Shown here in pieces: positions 9,138-17,608 of a stretch of 64,000 nucleotides of DNA. Under the pieces are notes generated by a model. It searched no databases, was not told the origin of the DNA, and saw only the letters and a list, made by a program, of their open reading frames with translations. A program made the position numbers and the translations under genes. The stretch is from Acidipropionibacterium virtanenii. GTDB taxonomy: Bacteria; Actinomycetota; Actinomycetes; Propionibacteriales; Propionibacteriaceae. How positions within the stretch are numbered: the first letter of the stretch is position 1; each line of letters opens with the position of its first letter. The stretch is taken from NCBI RefSeq assembly GCF_003325455.1, contig NZ_CP025198.1, positions 496,001 through 560,000 of the forward strand, written 5' to 3'.

Positions 9138-10313
9138 ATGACCCAGTTCGACTTCGACTCGCCCACCACCGAATGGCTCAAGGCGCGTGGCACCGCCCGG
9201 TGGCACGACGTGGCCGACGGAGTCATCCCGCTGTGGGTGGCCGAGATGGACTTCCCCGTGGCACCTCCGGTGCAGGCCGCGATCCAGGACATCGTCACCA
9301 AGCAGGCCTACGGATACCCCCGCGACAACGGCCTCAAGGAGGCCTGGGCGGAGTGGGCGAAGAATCATCAAGGGCTGGACGTCGACCCCTCGAAGGTCAC
9401 CATCCTCCCCGACGTGCTGACCGGGGTGCGGCTGGCGCTGCGCACCTTCTCACCGGCGGGATCGCCGGTGGTGCTGCCCACTCCGGCGTACATGCCGTTC
9501 TGGGACGTGCCAGGGCTGGTCGGCCGCAGGATCGTTGCCGTCCCCATGGTCACCGGGGCCGACGGGCGGTCCACCCTGGATCTTGACGGGATCGGGAAGG
9601 CCTTCGCGCAGGGCGCCCGGTCGATCATCCTGTGCAATCCGTACAACCCGCTCGGCCGGGTCTTCAACGAGACCGAGCTGCGCGGCCTGGCGGAGGTCGC
9701 CGAGGAGTACGGCGCCTTCGTGGTGGCCGACGAGATCCACGGGCCGCTGGTCCCTGCCGGAGGCCCCGCCCAGGGACGCACCGTGCCCTACGCCTCGGTG
9801 TCTGATGCCGCTGCAGCCCACTCGATCAACCTCATGTCGGCATCCAAGTCGTGGAACCTGGCAGGCCTTCTGACGGCCGTGGGCACCCTCTTCACCGACG
9901 AGAACCAGAGGTTGTGGAAGAAGGAGGTCCACGAGCTCGAGACCGAGGGGGCCAGCACGGTCGGCATGGCCGCGAACCTAGCGGCCTTCACATCGGGCCA
10001 GCCCTGGCTCGACGAGGCCAACGAGTACATCCACGCCAATGCCGTGTGGCTGCACGACGAACTCGCGCGCGAACTGCCCCGGGCCCATTTCACGGTGCCC
10101 GAGGCCACCTACCTCGGCTGGATCGACTTCCGCGACTGCGGCCTGCCCGCCAATGCAGGCACCTGGCTGCTGAGGAACGCCCGCATCCGCCTGAACGACG
10201 GACCGACCTTCGGGCCCGGCGGGGAGGGGCACGCCCGGATCAACCTGGCCACCCCGCGGTATCTGCTGGTGGAGGCCGTCGGACGGATGGCGGACGCGAT
10301 CAACAAGCGATGA
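9138..10313 (+). CDS. PLP-dependent aminotransferase/C-S lyase, MalY/PatB type
   Basis: A 391-residue fold-type I PLP enzyme. It begins DFDSPTTEWLKARGTARWHDVADGVIPLWVAEMDFPVAPPVQAAI, the N-terminal pattern of MalY/PatB cystathionine beta-lyases. The PLP site is visible as NPYNPLGRVF, VVADEIHGPLV and the Schiff-base Lys in SASKSWNLAG. MalY/PatB proteins cleave C-S bonds (cystathionine, cystine) to pyruvate, ammonia and thiol; some act as regulators. The start follows AGGAAGGAAG at good spacing. The gene stands alone between converging and diverging neighbours. Lyase rather than aminotransferase activity is the more likely reading. Confidence 0.88.
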   Translation: MTQFDFDSPTTEWLKARGTARWHDVADGVIPLWVAEMDFPVAPPVQAAIQDIVTKQAYGYPRDNGLKEAWAEWAKNHQGLDVDPSKVTILPDVLTGVRLALRTFSPAGSPVVLPTPAYMPFWDVPGLVGRRIVAVPMVTGADGRSTLDLDGIGKAFAQGARSIILCNPYNPLGRVFNETELRGLAEVAEEYGAFVVADEIHGPLVPAGGPAQGRTVPYASVSDAAAAHSINLMSASKSWNLAGLLTAVGTLFTDENQRLWKKEVHELETEGASTVGMAANLAAFTSGQPWLDEANEYIHANAVWLHDELARELPRAHFTVPEATYLGWIDFRDCGLPANAGTWLLRNARIRLNDGPTFGPGGEGHARINLATPRYLLVEAVGRMADAINKR

Positions 10314-10340
10314 GACAGGTCTGACGACTGGGGACATGGG

Positions 10341-10377
10341 TACTGCAAAACCGCTTTCACAGCAGATCTTTGCAGTA
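10341..10377. terminator. Wide hairpin between convergent genes
   Basis: Perfect 9-bp arms TACTGCAAA (10341-10349) and TTTGCAGTA (10369-10377) flank a 19-nt spacer, between the stop of the C-S lyase (10313) and the stop of the converging azlD-like gene (10387). Position suggests a bidirectional terminator; the A/T-containing arms also permit a protein-binding dyad. Confidence 0.45.
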
Positions 10378-10386
10378 GGCCAGCCC

Positions 10387-10692
10387 TCAGGCCAGGGCGG
10401 CCAGCAGGGCGTAGGCGCCGATGCCGGTGAGCATGGTGATCAGTGGGCTGCGGCGCCACAGGTGGACGGCCACCGTGACGGCGATGGCGACCAGCCAGGT
10501 CCACAGCGGACCCTCGCGGTTCGGATCCACCAGCGTGTAGGCCACCAGGATGATCATGATCCCGCCGGGCATCAGCGCCGAGAGCCGCTCCACCGACTCG
10601 TGGCCCTTCATCCGGTCGATCCCCAGCATCGGCACGAATCGCAGCCCGAAGGTGATGGCCGCCGCCACCAGGATCATCAGGAAGGTGTTCAC
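10387..10692 (-). CDS. azlD: AzlD-family branched-chain amino acid export subunit
   Basis: A 101-residue protein with four predicted membrane segments, matching AzlD size and pattern (MNTFLMILVAAAITFGLRFVPML, then LMPGGIMIILVAYTLVD). AzlD works with the larger AzlC protein to export branched-chain amino acids or analogues such as azaleucine. Its start overlaps the azlC stop by 4 nt, so the pair is coupled. Substrate is inferred from family only. Confidence 0.9.
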   Translation of the reverse strand: MNTFLMILVAAAITFGLRFVPMLGIDRMKGHESVERLSALMPGGIMIILVAYTLVDPNREGPLWTWLVAIAVTVAVHLWRRSPLITMLTGIGAYALLAALA

Positions 10693-11498
10693 CTCGGCTC
10701 CTCCCCGGTCGTGTCCTGGCCCGCCGTGGCGCTCCCGGAGGGCCCGGCGCCCCCGCTACCGGTGCCCTGATCAGCTGCAGTCCGGCCTCCTGCGCCGCGC
10801 CCCCGGCGGTCCGCCACCCGCACCTCGGCCAGGCAGCACAGCGTGAAGACCGACAGCGACCACGCCAGGAACGGGCCGGGCAGCAGCAGCGACGCGCCGA
10901 TCCCGACCGCTGCGTAGCCCGCCACCCGCCAGGTCCGGGAGGACAGGAAGAAGTTGAGCGCAAGAGCGATGAACAGGCCCGTCATCGCGAAGTCCAGCCC
11001 TTTGAACGCGGCCGGCACGAGGCTGCCGATCGCGGTGCCCAGCACGGTTCCCGACACCCACCAGAACTGGGTGACGCTCGACAGCGTCAGCACCTGGCGG
11101 GAACTCTGCGGCGTCATTCCGCCGGCCAGCAGCGCATACATCTCGTCGGTGAGCTGCCAGGCGCCGAGCACCTTCTGCCACGGGCGGCGCAGCAGCCGGG
11201 TGGGATAGGCCAGCGGGTAGAAGATGTGCCGGAAGTTCACCGCCAGAGTGGCCAGCGCCACTGACGCCAGACCCGGAGCCGAGACGAGGAGGCCCGCCAG
11301 CAGGAACTCCATCGATCCCGCATAGACCACGGTCGCCATCACCGGGGCCAGCCACCAGTGCAGTCCCAGGTTCACCACGAGCGCCCCCAGAGCCATCCCG
11401 AGAGGCACATATCCCATCGCCACCGGCCCGGAGGCGTGGAGCGCCCAGCGGAGGTCGTCGCTCCACCCCCGAACGGTCCCGGGCGTGGCTTCGGACAC
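10689..11498 (-). CDS. azlC: AzlC-family amino acid exporter with extended C-terminal tail
   Basis: A 269-residue membrane protein. The GTG at 11498 is preceded by AGGAGG at suitable spacing and gives the normal AzlC N-terminus (RWALHASGPVAMGYVPLGMALGALVV). Further conserved AzlC stretches are TVVYAGSMEFLLAGLL and VNFRHIFYPLAYP. Residues 1-225 form the membrane domain; the last 40 or so (RGRGAGGRTAADQGTGSGGAGPSG...) are a low-complexity Gly/Ser/Ala tail unusual for the family. It is followed by azlD with a 4-nt overlap. Expected role: export of branched-chain amino acids together with AzlD. Confidence 0.88.
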   Translation of the reverse strand: MSEATPGTVRGWSDDLRWALHASGPVAMGYVPLGMALGALVVNLGLHWWLAPVMATVVYAGSMEFLLAGLLVSAPGLASVALATLAVNFRHIFYPLAYPTRLLRRPWQKVLGAWQLTDEMYALLAGGMTPQSSRQVLTLSSVTQFWWVSGTVLGTAIGSLVPAAFKGLDFAMTGLFIALALNFFLSSRTWRVAGYAAVGIGASLLLPGPFLAWSLSVFTLCCLAEVRVADRRGRGAGGRTAADQGTGSGGAGPSGSATAGQDTTGEEPR

Positions 11499-11847
11499 TG
11501 TTGGCGACCTCCTGCGCGTTCGCGGGCCTGCGCGGCCCGCATGGGCCCGAGCCGGGACGGTTCGGGACTGATTCTGGAACCTGCCCACAGTGCCACCTGA
11601 ACGGCCGGTCGCGGCCGGGGTCCGGGTGCTGGACGCCCTGTCGCGGTGTCCTGGACGGTTGCCACGACAGGTTCCGGGTGGGTGTTGCGGGTACGGCCCG
11701 CTGACTACGATGGCGTGACCGGACAAGCCCGGGAGGGGCGGCGCGGTCGCTCGACTCAGGCCCGGTGAACGTGCAACGGTATTGACACGTACGGTGCGGA
11801 GTGCGGCCAGCGGCCGGCGCTCCGACCCCTGACGAGAGGAAGCTCGA
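11499..11847. other. 349-bp intergenic region between azlC and the PRC-barrel gene
   Basis: This divergent region holds no convincing gene. A TTGACA hexamer near 11782 lies about 65 nt upstream of the PRC-barrel start, but no good -10 follows at 17 nt. GACGAGAGGAAGCTCG just before 11848 supplies the ribosome site (GAGAGGAAG). Apparent reading frames in the 11500-11750 stretch are shadows in GC-rich sequence. Confidence 0.4.
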
Positions 11848-13134
11848 ATGGACATCAGCGCCATGGATCCCCAGAGCATCCAGCAGCTGTTCGACGCCGA
11901 GGTGGTCGGCCCGGGAGATGAGGCGATCGGTAACGTCGAGCAGATCTTCGCCGATGATGTCACCGGCGCCCCGACTTTCGTGACAGTCAAGGATGCGGGC
12001 ACCGAGAGCTTCCTGCCGGTCAGCGGCGCGGACTACGACGGGGGCCGGATCGAGGTGCCCTTCAGCAAGGACGTCGTCGAGGCCGCCCCCTCCGCCCGTG
12101 GCGGTGAGGATCTCTCCCCGGAGCGGGAGGCGGAGGTCTACCGCTACTACGGCATCCGCGCCCCGCGCCGGTCGAGCGAGGTGGAGTCCCGGCCTGCCGA
12201 TGACTGGGGCGACGACGTGGCCGACACCTCGGTGGATCAGGACGTCGATCAGGTCGACCAGGGCGACTTCGACCATGAGGTGGTGCCTGACGATGCCACC
12301 GCGGCAACCGTCCAGAGCGAGGACGAGCCCCAGTTCGAGCCGACCGAGGAGGCCGAGGACCCGGCGACTGATTTCAGGTCGGTCGCCGAGATCGACGAGC
12401 AGCAGGATCCCGCCGTCCCCGAACCGGACGAGGTCTCCTCGGATGAGACCGCGGCCGAGGAGAGCGCCGTCATCGCCGGCGGAAGCTTCCCAGGAGTCGC
12501 GACTGCTGCCGGCCTGGTGACGGCCGGCGCGGCGGAAGGAGCGGCCGCGGCGACCGACCGGAGCGATGATGCCGTCGCGACCGGGGATCCCGACGCCGAG
12601 CTCGACGCGGATACCGATCCGGGCCTGGAGGCCGCCACCGGCGTCGACGAGGCGGCACTGGCCACCGATCGCGCCGACGGAGAGTCCCCTGAGGCCGCCC
12701 GCGAGAATGAGATCGAGGCCGAAGCGGCCGGCGAGGACGCTGCGGACGAGGCCTCTGAGTTCGCCGAGGAGGATCCCGGGGAGGATGGGGCGCAGCACGG
12801 CGAGCAGGTTCAGGACGCGGATGGGGCCGTGGCAGGCCCGGTGTCGACGCTCCCAGGGCTTCCCGCCGGGGCGACGCTGCGCAAGTACGTCGTGACCGAG
12901 ATGGTGACGGTCCAGATCCCGGTGCGACGCGACGTGGTCTGCTGGGTGGATGCCGATGGGGGAGTCCATGAGCTGGAGGCCGTCGAGGCCCCGGATTCCG
13001 CTACGGACAAGGATCTTCACGATCCCGCCAGCTGGTGGTTCGGCAGCGAGGAGGGAGCCGACGTCGCCTCCGACGACGTCGTTGTCGGGGAGGGCCCCGA
13101 TCCCGAAGAAGAGTCGCATAGACCGGAGGCCTGA
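11848..13134 (+). CDS. PRC-barrel domain protein with long acidic disordered linker and DUF2382-like C-terminus
   Basis: A 428-residue protein in three parts. Residues 1-105 are PRC-barrel-like (LFDAEVVGPGDEAIGNVEQIFADDVTGAPTFVTVK...FLPVSGADYDGGRIEVPFSKDVVEAAP, then YRYYGI). Residues about 110-330 are an extremely acidic Asp/Glu/Ala-rich segment without predicted structure. Residues about 335-390 (LRKYVVTEMVTVQIPVRRDVVCWVDADG) resemble the beta-strand repeat of DUF2382 stress proteins. PRC-barrel plus DUF2382 proteins are common in Actinobacteria and are linked loosely to general stress. The acidic linker is far longer than usual. No membrane helix or signal peptide is seen. The function cannot be stated. 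Confidence 0.85.
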   Translation: MDISAMDPQSIQQLFDAEVVGPGDEAIGNVEQIFADDVTGAPTFVTVKDAGTESFLPVSGADYDGGRIEVPFSKDVVEAAPSARGGEDLSPEREAEVYRYYGIRAPRRSSEVESRPADDWGDDVADTSVDQDVDQVDQGDFDHEVVPDDATAATVQSEDEPQFEPTEEAEDPATDFRSVAEIDEQQDPAVPEPDEVSSDETAAEESAVIAGGSFPGVATAAGLVTAGAAEGAAAATDRSDDAVATGDPDAELDADTDPGLEAATGVDEAALATDRADGESPEAARENEIEAEAAGEDAADEASEFAEEDPGEDGAQHGEQVQDADGAVAGPVSTLPGLPAGATLRKYVVTEMVTVQIPVRRDVVCWVDADGGVHELEAVEAPDSATDKDLHDPASWWFGSEEGADVASDDVVVGEGPDPEEESHRPEA

Positions 13135-13192
13135 TCCGGGCGCGACGGTGGGCGACCCGCCGCGTTGCGGGTGCCTACCGTGCCATCACTCG

Positions 13193-13218
13193 ACCCGATC
13201 AGACCGGTCTGATCGGGT
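13193..13218. terminator. Perfect 26-bp palindrome between convergent genes
   Basis: Arms ACCCGATCAGACC and GGTCTGATCGGGT abut with no spacer, midway between the stops of the PRC-barrel gene (13134) and rlpA-like gene (13228). A loop would need to open the central bases. Position supports a bidirectional terminator. Confidence 0.6.
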
Positions 13219-13227
13219 ACTGATGAT

Positions 13228-13911
13228 TCAGCGGACCACCTGGTAGTTCACCGTGGCGACCCCGGCGCTGGTGCTGGCGATCTTCTTGAATGCGCCGGTG
13301 GAGAGATCGAGGCAGCGTCCGCTCACGTAGGGACCGCGGTCATTGATCCGGACCACGACGGACCTGCCGTTGGCCCGGTTGGTCACCTTGAGCTTGGTGC
13401 CGAACTTGTAGGTCTTGTGGGCCGCGGTCATGGCCGAGGGGTTGAACCGCTCGCCATTGGCGGTCCGGCTGCCCTCGCCGTAGTAGGAGGCCTTGCAGGT
13501 GGCGGTCTTGGAGGCCGCGGGCTTCGCGGCGGTCTTGAGGGGGTTCACTCCGGTCGAGGCGATCTTGACGTAGCGGGTCTGGATGTAGCCCGCCCGGCCC
13601 TTGTAGTTCACCTTCACCCACCCCTTGGAGGTGTTGGTGGTGATGACGCCGAGGGCCCGACCCTTGCCCAGGACCACGATGGGCTTGCTGCTCGTGGTGG
13701 CCCAGGTGCGGACGTTGACGTTGGCGGTCGCCCAGGCCCACTTCTTGTAGACCACTGATCCGGCTGCCGGGACGGCTCGGCTCGGTGCCTGCCGGGGGGC
13801 GGCATGGGCCTGCCCGATGGCCGTTCCGGCGAGAACGAGGCCGGTGGTGGTCGCCAGGACCGCGGCTCTGCGCAGAGTCTTGTGTGCCTCGTGAGTTCGG
13901 GTGATGGTCAT
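13228..13911 (-). CDS. RlpA-like septal-ring lytic transglycosylase with SH3-type domain
   Basis: A 227-residue secreted protein. The signal peptide ends near AHAAP (residues 1-37). Residues about 55-115 form a bacterial SH3-like domain (VNVRTWATTSSKPIVVLGKGRALGVITTNTSKGWVKVNYKGRAGYIQTRYVKI). Residues about 138-227 are the double-psi beta-barrel of RlpA (ASYYGEGSRTANGERFNPSAMTAAHKTYKFGTKLKVTN...VVVRINDRGPYVSGRCLDLS), with the conserved Asp in NDRGPY. RlpA enzymes cleave glycan strands. The SH3 part probably binds wall. A GAAGGAG ribosome site precedes the ATG at 13911, and a promoter lies 48-76 nt upstream. Confidence 0.88.
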   Translation of the reverse strand: MTITRTHEAHKTLRRAAVLATTTGLVLAGTAIGQAHAAPRQAPSRAVPAAGSVVYKKWAWATANVNVRTWATTSSKPIVVLGKGRALGVITTNTSKGWVKVNYKGRAGYIQTRYVKIASTGVNPLKTAAKPAASKTATCKASYYGEGSRTANGERFNPSAMTAAHKTYKFGTKLKVTNRANGRSVVVRINDRGPYVSGRCLDLSTGAFKKIASTSAGVATVNYQVVR

Positions 13912-13958
13912 CCGGGTCTCCTTCTGTTGGTGGGCCGTTGGGTGACCCTCCGGACATG

Positions 13959-13987
13959 ACTGTAAAGAAAACCTGAGAAATCCTCAA
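13959..13987 (-). promoter_or_regulatory. Likely sigma-70-type promoter for the rlpA-like gene
   Basis: On the minus strand TTGAGG (13987-13982) and TACAGT (13964-13959) are separated by exactly 17 nt. The -10 lies 47 nt upstream of the ATG. The remainder of the 316-bp divergent gap to 14228 holds no gene. No c-di-AMP riboswitch signature was found, although these often precede cell-wall hydrolase genes in this phylum. Confidence 0.55.
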
Positions 13988-14227
13988 GGTGCAGTCGGCC
14001 CGGGGCGCAAAGATCCAAGCCACAAGGTTGCGGATCTCCGGCCGGTGAGTGCAGTAGAAGAAACTCTCAGTATCTGGACATCGGTCGGGTGTCCCCCGGC
14101 GAGGCGGCCCGCGGTCGGGCGCGGCGAGGAAGTGAGAAAAGCCACGACAATTCCTGTCCTCGGGGATCTTCACAGTGAGCACATTGCTAGCCTGCGAATA
14201 CCACTCGGGCCATCGTCTGGAGCAGCC

Positions 14228-15877
14228 ATGCGCATCACCCCTCGACTCCTCGCCGTCCTCTCCGTCGTGGCGCTCATCGGGTCCGCGACTCCGGCCTGGG
14301 CAGGGGGTTCCGCACCGGCTCCGGGCGGCGCGTCTCCCTCGGGCTCCGCCTCGAGCCCCGGTGTACCGGGCTCAGGGGCGCCGAGCCCGTCGGTCCCCCC
14401 GACGGCGAGCGCATCCACCGCGACGACGTCGGGGTCCCCGACCGTCTCGGGTGCGCCGTCGGGATCCACGACTCCGAGCTCCGCCTCGGTGACGCCGAAG
14501 GTCGCGGCACAGGCCGCCTACCCGGTCACCGGTGCGATCGGCGTCAAGTGGCAGAGCGTCAAAGGCACCGTCGGCGAGCCGACCGGGGCGATGCAGCGCG
14601 CCGGTGGCGGGTACTGGCAACGGTTCGAGCACGGCGTCATCACCTACATCGGCGGAGCCGGGGCGCACGCGCTGACCGGTGCCGTCGAGGCCAAGTGGAG
14701 CGCCCAGACCGACGCTGTCAGGTTCACCTGGCTCGGCTTCCCGATCGCTGACGGCGGCGATGACGTCACCTTCCAGAAGGGGCGGATCATCCGCAATCCC
14801 GGACGCGACGCCACCTACATGATCGGCGGATCCATCTACCGCACCTTCGTGGGGGCCGGGGCCGTCCCGGTGATGGGGCTGCCGATCTCCGACGAGGCGA
14901 ACGGGCGAGGCGGCGGGGTCAAGCGGATCAGCCGGTTCGAGAAGGGCGCGGTGACCTGGGACTCGGCCGGAACCTACGCGGTCGTGGGCCGCATCTACAG
15001 CACCTGGTCGGCCGCCGGCGCCGAACTGAGCTCCTACGGGGCTCCCCGTAGCAATCAGATCAAGAACGGCGGGGTCTACGACCAGCGGTTCGCCAACAGG
15101 AACTCCGTCCTGACCTACGTCAACGGCCAGGTGATCCCTGAGACCGGGGCTGTCGGCGCCGAATACATTCGGCGCGGTATGTCGAAGTCGGACCTGAAAT
15201 ATCCGCTGGCCCCCATGAGGGCCGTGTCCGGCGGGTATCAGCAGAACTTCTACAACGGCAACATCAAGTACGCCGGTGGTATCAAGATCATCGTCAACAC
15301 GCGGATGACCTCCCACACGACGACGGCGTCGGAGACCCGGTACACGTACCGGTCGGGATGCCCGGTCGCCCCCTCGGCCTTGACCACCACCGAGATGAAC
15401 TTCTACGGCTACAACGGGAAGGTTCAGCGAGGGGTGATCATCACCCGGTCTGGGGTGACGACGACCCGGGTGCAGCAGTCCTTCACGGCGGCCGCCCAGG
15501 CTGCCTGGCCGATCAAGATGATGTACAACCCCGATCATTTCAAGGGAGATGACCCGACGATGCTGGCCTACGGGAACACCAGCGCCTTCAACTGCCGGAA
15601 GGTCACGGGAAGCCCGTACTCCACCAGTCCGCATTCCTACGGCACCGCCATCGACATTAACGACTTCGAGAACCCCTACCAGGATTCCAACGGTAAATGG
15701 TGGCCGGTCGACAACGGATCGAACGGTGCCGCCTACTGGCGCACCCATCGCTCGGCCTATGCGGGCAAGGGGGTCCTCACCGGCTCCGATGTCATGACGA
15801 AGGCCCTCACCAGCCGCGGGGCCTTCTGGGGGGCTCGCTGGTCCAATCCCGACTATCAGCATTTCCAGTGGAACTGA
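14228..15877 (+). CDS. LGFP-repeat protein with C-terminal M15 (VanY/D-Ala-D-Ala carboxypeptidase-like) domain
   Basis: A 549-residue secreted protein. The signal peptide (MRITPRLLAVLSVVALIGSATPAWAGG) is followed by a Ser/Pro/Gly-rich linker to about residue 95. About four or five LGFP-type repeats follow (GAIGVKWQ...GEPTGAMQRAGGGYWQRFEHGVITYI; LGFPIADGGDD; GLPISDEAN; GAVGAEYIRRG), which bind cell-wall polymers. Residues about 430-549 are an M15-type peptidase: SPHSYGTAIDINDF supplies the metal-binding His and Asp, and YQHFQWN the last metal His. The protein should trim peptidoglycan peptides while anchored to the wall. Divergent rlpA-like gene and following lipoprotein gene suggest an envelope locus. 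Confidence 0.88.
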   Translation: MRITPRLLAVLSVVALIGSATPAWAGGSAPAPGGASPSGSASSPGVPGSGAPSPSVPPTASASTATTSGSPTVSGAPSGSTTPSSASVTPKVAAQAAYPVTGAIGVKWQSVKGTVGEPTGAMQRAGGGYWQRFEHGVITYIGGAGAHALTGAVEAKWSAQTDAVRFTWLGFPIADGGDDVTFQKGRIIRNPGRDATYMIGGSIYRTFVGAGAVPVMGLPISDEANGRGGGVKRISRFEKGAVTWDSAGTYAVVGRIYSTWSAAGAELSSYGAPRSNQIKNGGVYDQRFANRNSVLTYVNGQVIPETGAVGAEYIRRGMSKSDLKYPLAPMRAVSGGYQQNFYNGNIKYAGGIKIIVNTRMTSHTTTASETRYTYRSGCPVAPSALTTTEMNFYGYNGKVQRGVIITRSGVTTTRVQQSFTAAAQAAWPIKMMYNPDHFKGDDPTMLAYGNTSAFNCRKVTGSPYSTSPHSYGTAIDINDFENPYQDSNGKWWPVDNGSNGAAYWRTHRSAYAGKGVLTGSDVMTKALTSRGAFWGARWSNPDYQHFQWN

Positions 15878-15892
15878 GATCGGGAGGACGGA

Positions 15893-16645
15893 ATGTCCAG
15901 GCGCACTGACGTGAACCGATCGCTTCCGGCGCGTCCTCGCACGGCCCCGGAGACGCGCGGCGTGGCGGGAGTGATCGGGGCCGCGATGGCTCTGCTCCTG
16001 CTGGCCGGCTGCTCGGGATCCCCGGCGTCCGGGCCCCGTGCAACCGGATCGTCGGCCGTCTCGGGGGCTTCTGCCTCCGGTGGATCGAGCACGTCGGTGC
16101 CCACGGCCACGGGAACCGCGCCGGCCCCCTCGGCCGCCGCCTCCACGGCCGGTGACCTGTCGGGGAAGAACGTGCCGTCGTCGCTGGGCTCTTTCACTCC
16201 CGCGGTGGCGACCCCCGACGACGAGGAGCATGGCGGGTTCGTGCCCAACGGCACGCCGGTGCGCGCCCTGGACCCGGCCTACGCCGCAACCGAGGCGTTG
16301 CCTGCCTGCTCCTCCGCTGAGGTCAAGGTGCCCCGGGCCACCCATGGCATCGCCGCCACCTACTCGTACAAGGGGAAGCCCGGATCGCTCATCGTCCTGG
16401 ACTTCAACAGCGAGACCGACGCCAAGGCATGGTTCAGCGCCTTCACAACGCTGGTTCGAGCGTGCCCCCGGGTGGGTGCCGAGCCGGTGATCACCGCGAC
16501 CACGGTCACCGACAGGCGCGAGAGCGCCGGATCGGTGTGGACCGAGGCCGGGTTCGTCAAGGGGTCACGGGCCACGATGGGCTCGGTGCAATCGGCGGAT
16601 CAGGACCCGACACAGCTCCTGGGGGATGTGCGCTCGGCCCGGTGA
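15893..16645 (+). CDS. Hypothetical lipoprotein
   Basis: A 250-residue protein with a lipobox (MALLLLAGC) at about residue 41, after a longer-than-usual basic N-terminus (MSRRTDVNRSLPARPRTAPETRG). A Ser/Thr/Ala low-complexity spacer to about residue 100 leads to a folded domain (PVRALDPAYAATEALPACSSAEVKVPRATHGIAATYSYKGKPGSLIVLDF...AWFSAFTTLVRACP) that has two or three cysteines and may bind ligand. The start has GGGAGGA at good spacing, and the gene lies 15 nt after the LGFP/M15 gene, so it is probably co-transcribed. Family not recognised. Confidence 0.75.
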   Translation: MSRRTDVNRSLPARPRTAPETRGVAGVIGAAMALLLLAGCSGSPASGPRATGSSAVSGASASGGSSTSVPTATGTAPAPSAAASTAGDLSGKNVPSSLGSFTPAVATPDDEEHGGFVPNGTPVRALDPAYAATEALPACSSAEVKVPRATHGIAATYSYKGKPGSLIVLDFNSETDAKAWFSAFTTLVRACPRVGAEPVITATTVTDRRESAGSVWTEAGFVKGSRATMGSVQSADQDPTQLLGDVRSAR

Positions 16646-16711
16646 CCCACTGAGCCTCGAACGCAGACACCAGGACGACTGCGCAGGGCTGAGCACTTCG
16701 GGAGATCCGCC

Positions 16712-17437
16712 TCAGGAATTCCTCATGCTGAAGGCCATCTGGGAGTAGGCGGGGGTGTGGGTGGCCACGCCGAAGGCCACGGGCGAGTCGCGCGCATCGA
16801 AGACGGTGGAATCGATGGCCAGCACAGCATCCCCCTCCTGGACTCTGAGCGCGTGTGCCAGGTGAGCGTTCGCGTAGTCGAGCCTGACCAGCAGATCATT
16901 GCGGGCCAGGTGAACCCCGTACTCCTTCTCGAGGAACTCGAAGAGGGATCCGTGCGAGAAATCGTGGGCGAGCACCGCCGGATACGTCGAGGCCCGCAGA
17001 TAGGTCATGACGTGCTGGTGGAGGGTGCCGCCGATGTAGCGCAGCCGTTCGATCTCGATGACCTCGTCGGCCGGGTTGAGGGCGAGGGCCTCCGCGGCCT
17101 CCGGATTGCGGGTGACGTGATTCCTCAGCACCTTCGTGGTGACCTCACGGCCCAGAGTCGCCTGCTGTCGGTAGAAGCCCATGACGCTGCCGGCGAAGGT
17201 CTCACGAATCTCCTCGGTGTAGTCGGGCTCGGTGACGAACGTGCCGCGGCCCTGCTCTCTCACCAGCACACCGGCGCGGATGAGGTCGTCCACAGCGCGG
17301 CGCACCGTGATGCGGCTGACCCCGTACTCCGAGCACAGCTGCGGCTCGGCGGGGATCTGCTCGCCCGCCCCCATCCCCGAGATCCGGTCTCGCAGGTGGT
17401 CGCGGACCGCGACGTACTTCACCGTGTCTCGGGCCAC
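16712..17437 (-). CDS. GntR/HutC-family transcriptional regulator (UTRA effector domain)
   Basis: A 241-residue regulator from a GTG start with GAGGAGG. Residues about 5-70 form the winged helix (YVAVRDHLRDRI...AEPQLCSEYGVSRITVRRAVDDLIRAGVLVREQGRGTFV). Residues about 85-235 form the UTRA ligand-binding domain (EVIEIERLRYIGGTLHQHVMTYLR...DAVLAIDSTVFDARDSPVAFGVATHTP). It is divergent from the ascorbate-family PTS operon, with three ATGACGT-like dyads between them, so it very likely represses that operon and itself and is relieved by a phosphorylated sugar. The true effector is not known. Confidence 0.88.
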   Translation of the reverse strand: MARDTVKYVAVRDHLRDRISGMGAGEQIPAEPQLCSEYGVSRITVRRAVDDLIRAGVLVREQGRGTFVTEPDYTEEIRETFAGSVMGFYRQQATLGREVTTKVLRNHVTRNPEAAEALALNPADEVIEIERLRYIGGTLHQHVMTYLRASTYPAVLAHDFSHGSLFEFLEKEYGVHLARNDLLVRLDYANAHLAHALRVQEGDAVLAIDSTVFDARDSPVAFGVATHTPAYSQMAFSMRNS

Positions 17438-17463
17438 CGCAACCTCCTCGTACCTGTGGACTC

Positions 17464-17562
17464 ATTATGACGTCATGGCTGCCTGAGCGAATCGCGGCCC
17501 GACCCTTGCGCCTCGACTCATCATGACGTTATGCTCACATTCATCATAACGACGTGATGACG
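17464..17562. promoter_or_regulatory. Operator cluster between gntR and the PTS operon
   Basis: Three related dyads: ATGACGTCAT (17467-17476, perfect), ATGACGTTAT (17523-17532, one mismatch) and an ATCATAACGACGTGAT dyad (17543-17558). All carry the ATnACG half-site. The first is adjacent to the regulator start; the other two lie before the PTS genes. This spacing fits a GntR/HutC repressor controlling both directions. Confidence 0.6.
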
Positions 17563-17608
17563 CCGAGGTCCAGACCCTCGGGTGACAGTGGAAAGCAAAG
17601 GTGCGAAT

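Noticed and set aside
10771-13119. 782-residue minus-strand reading frame opposite the PRC-barrel gene and across azlC
   Set aside because: It is an antisense shadow in GC-rich sequence; the opposite and offset frames have the recognised domains and ribosome sites.
13912-14227. Possible c-di-AMP (ydaO) riboswitch upstream of the rlpA-like gene
   Set aside because: I could not find the conserved riboswitch blocks on either strand; only a plain promoter is supported.
14372-16345. 657-residue minus-strand frame opposite the LGFP/M15 gene
   Set aside because: Composition is Arg/Gly/His-rich without motifs; the plus strand encodes the clear peptidase.
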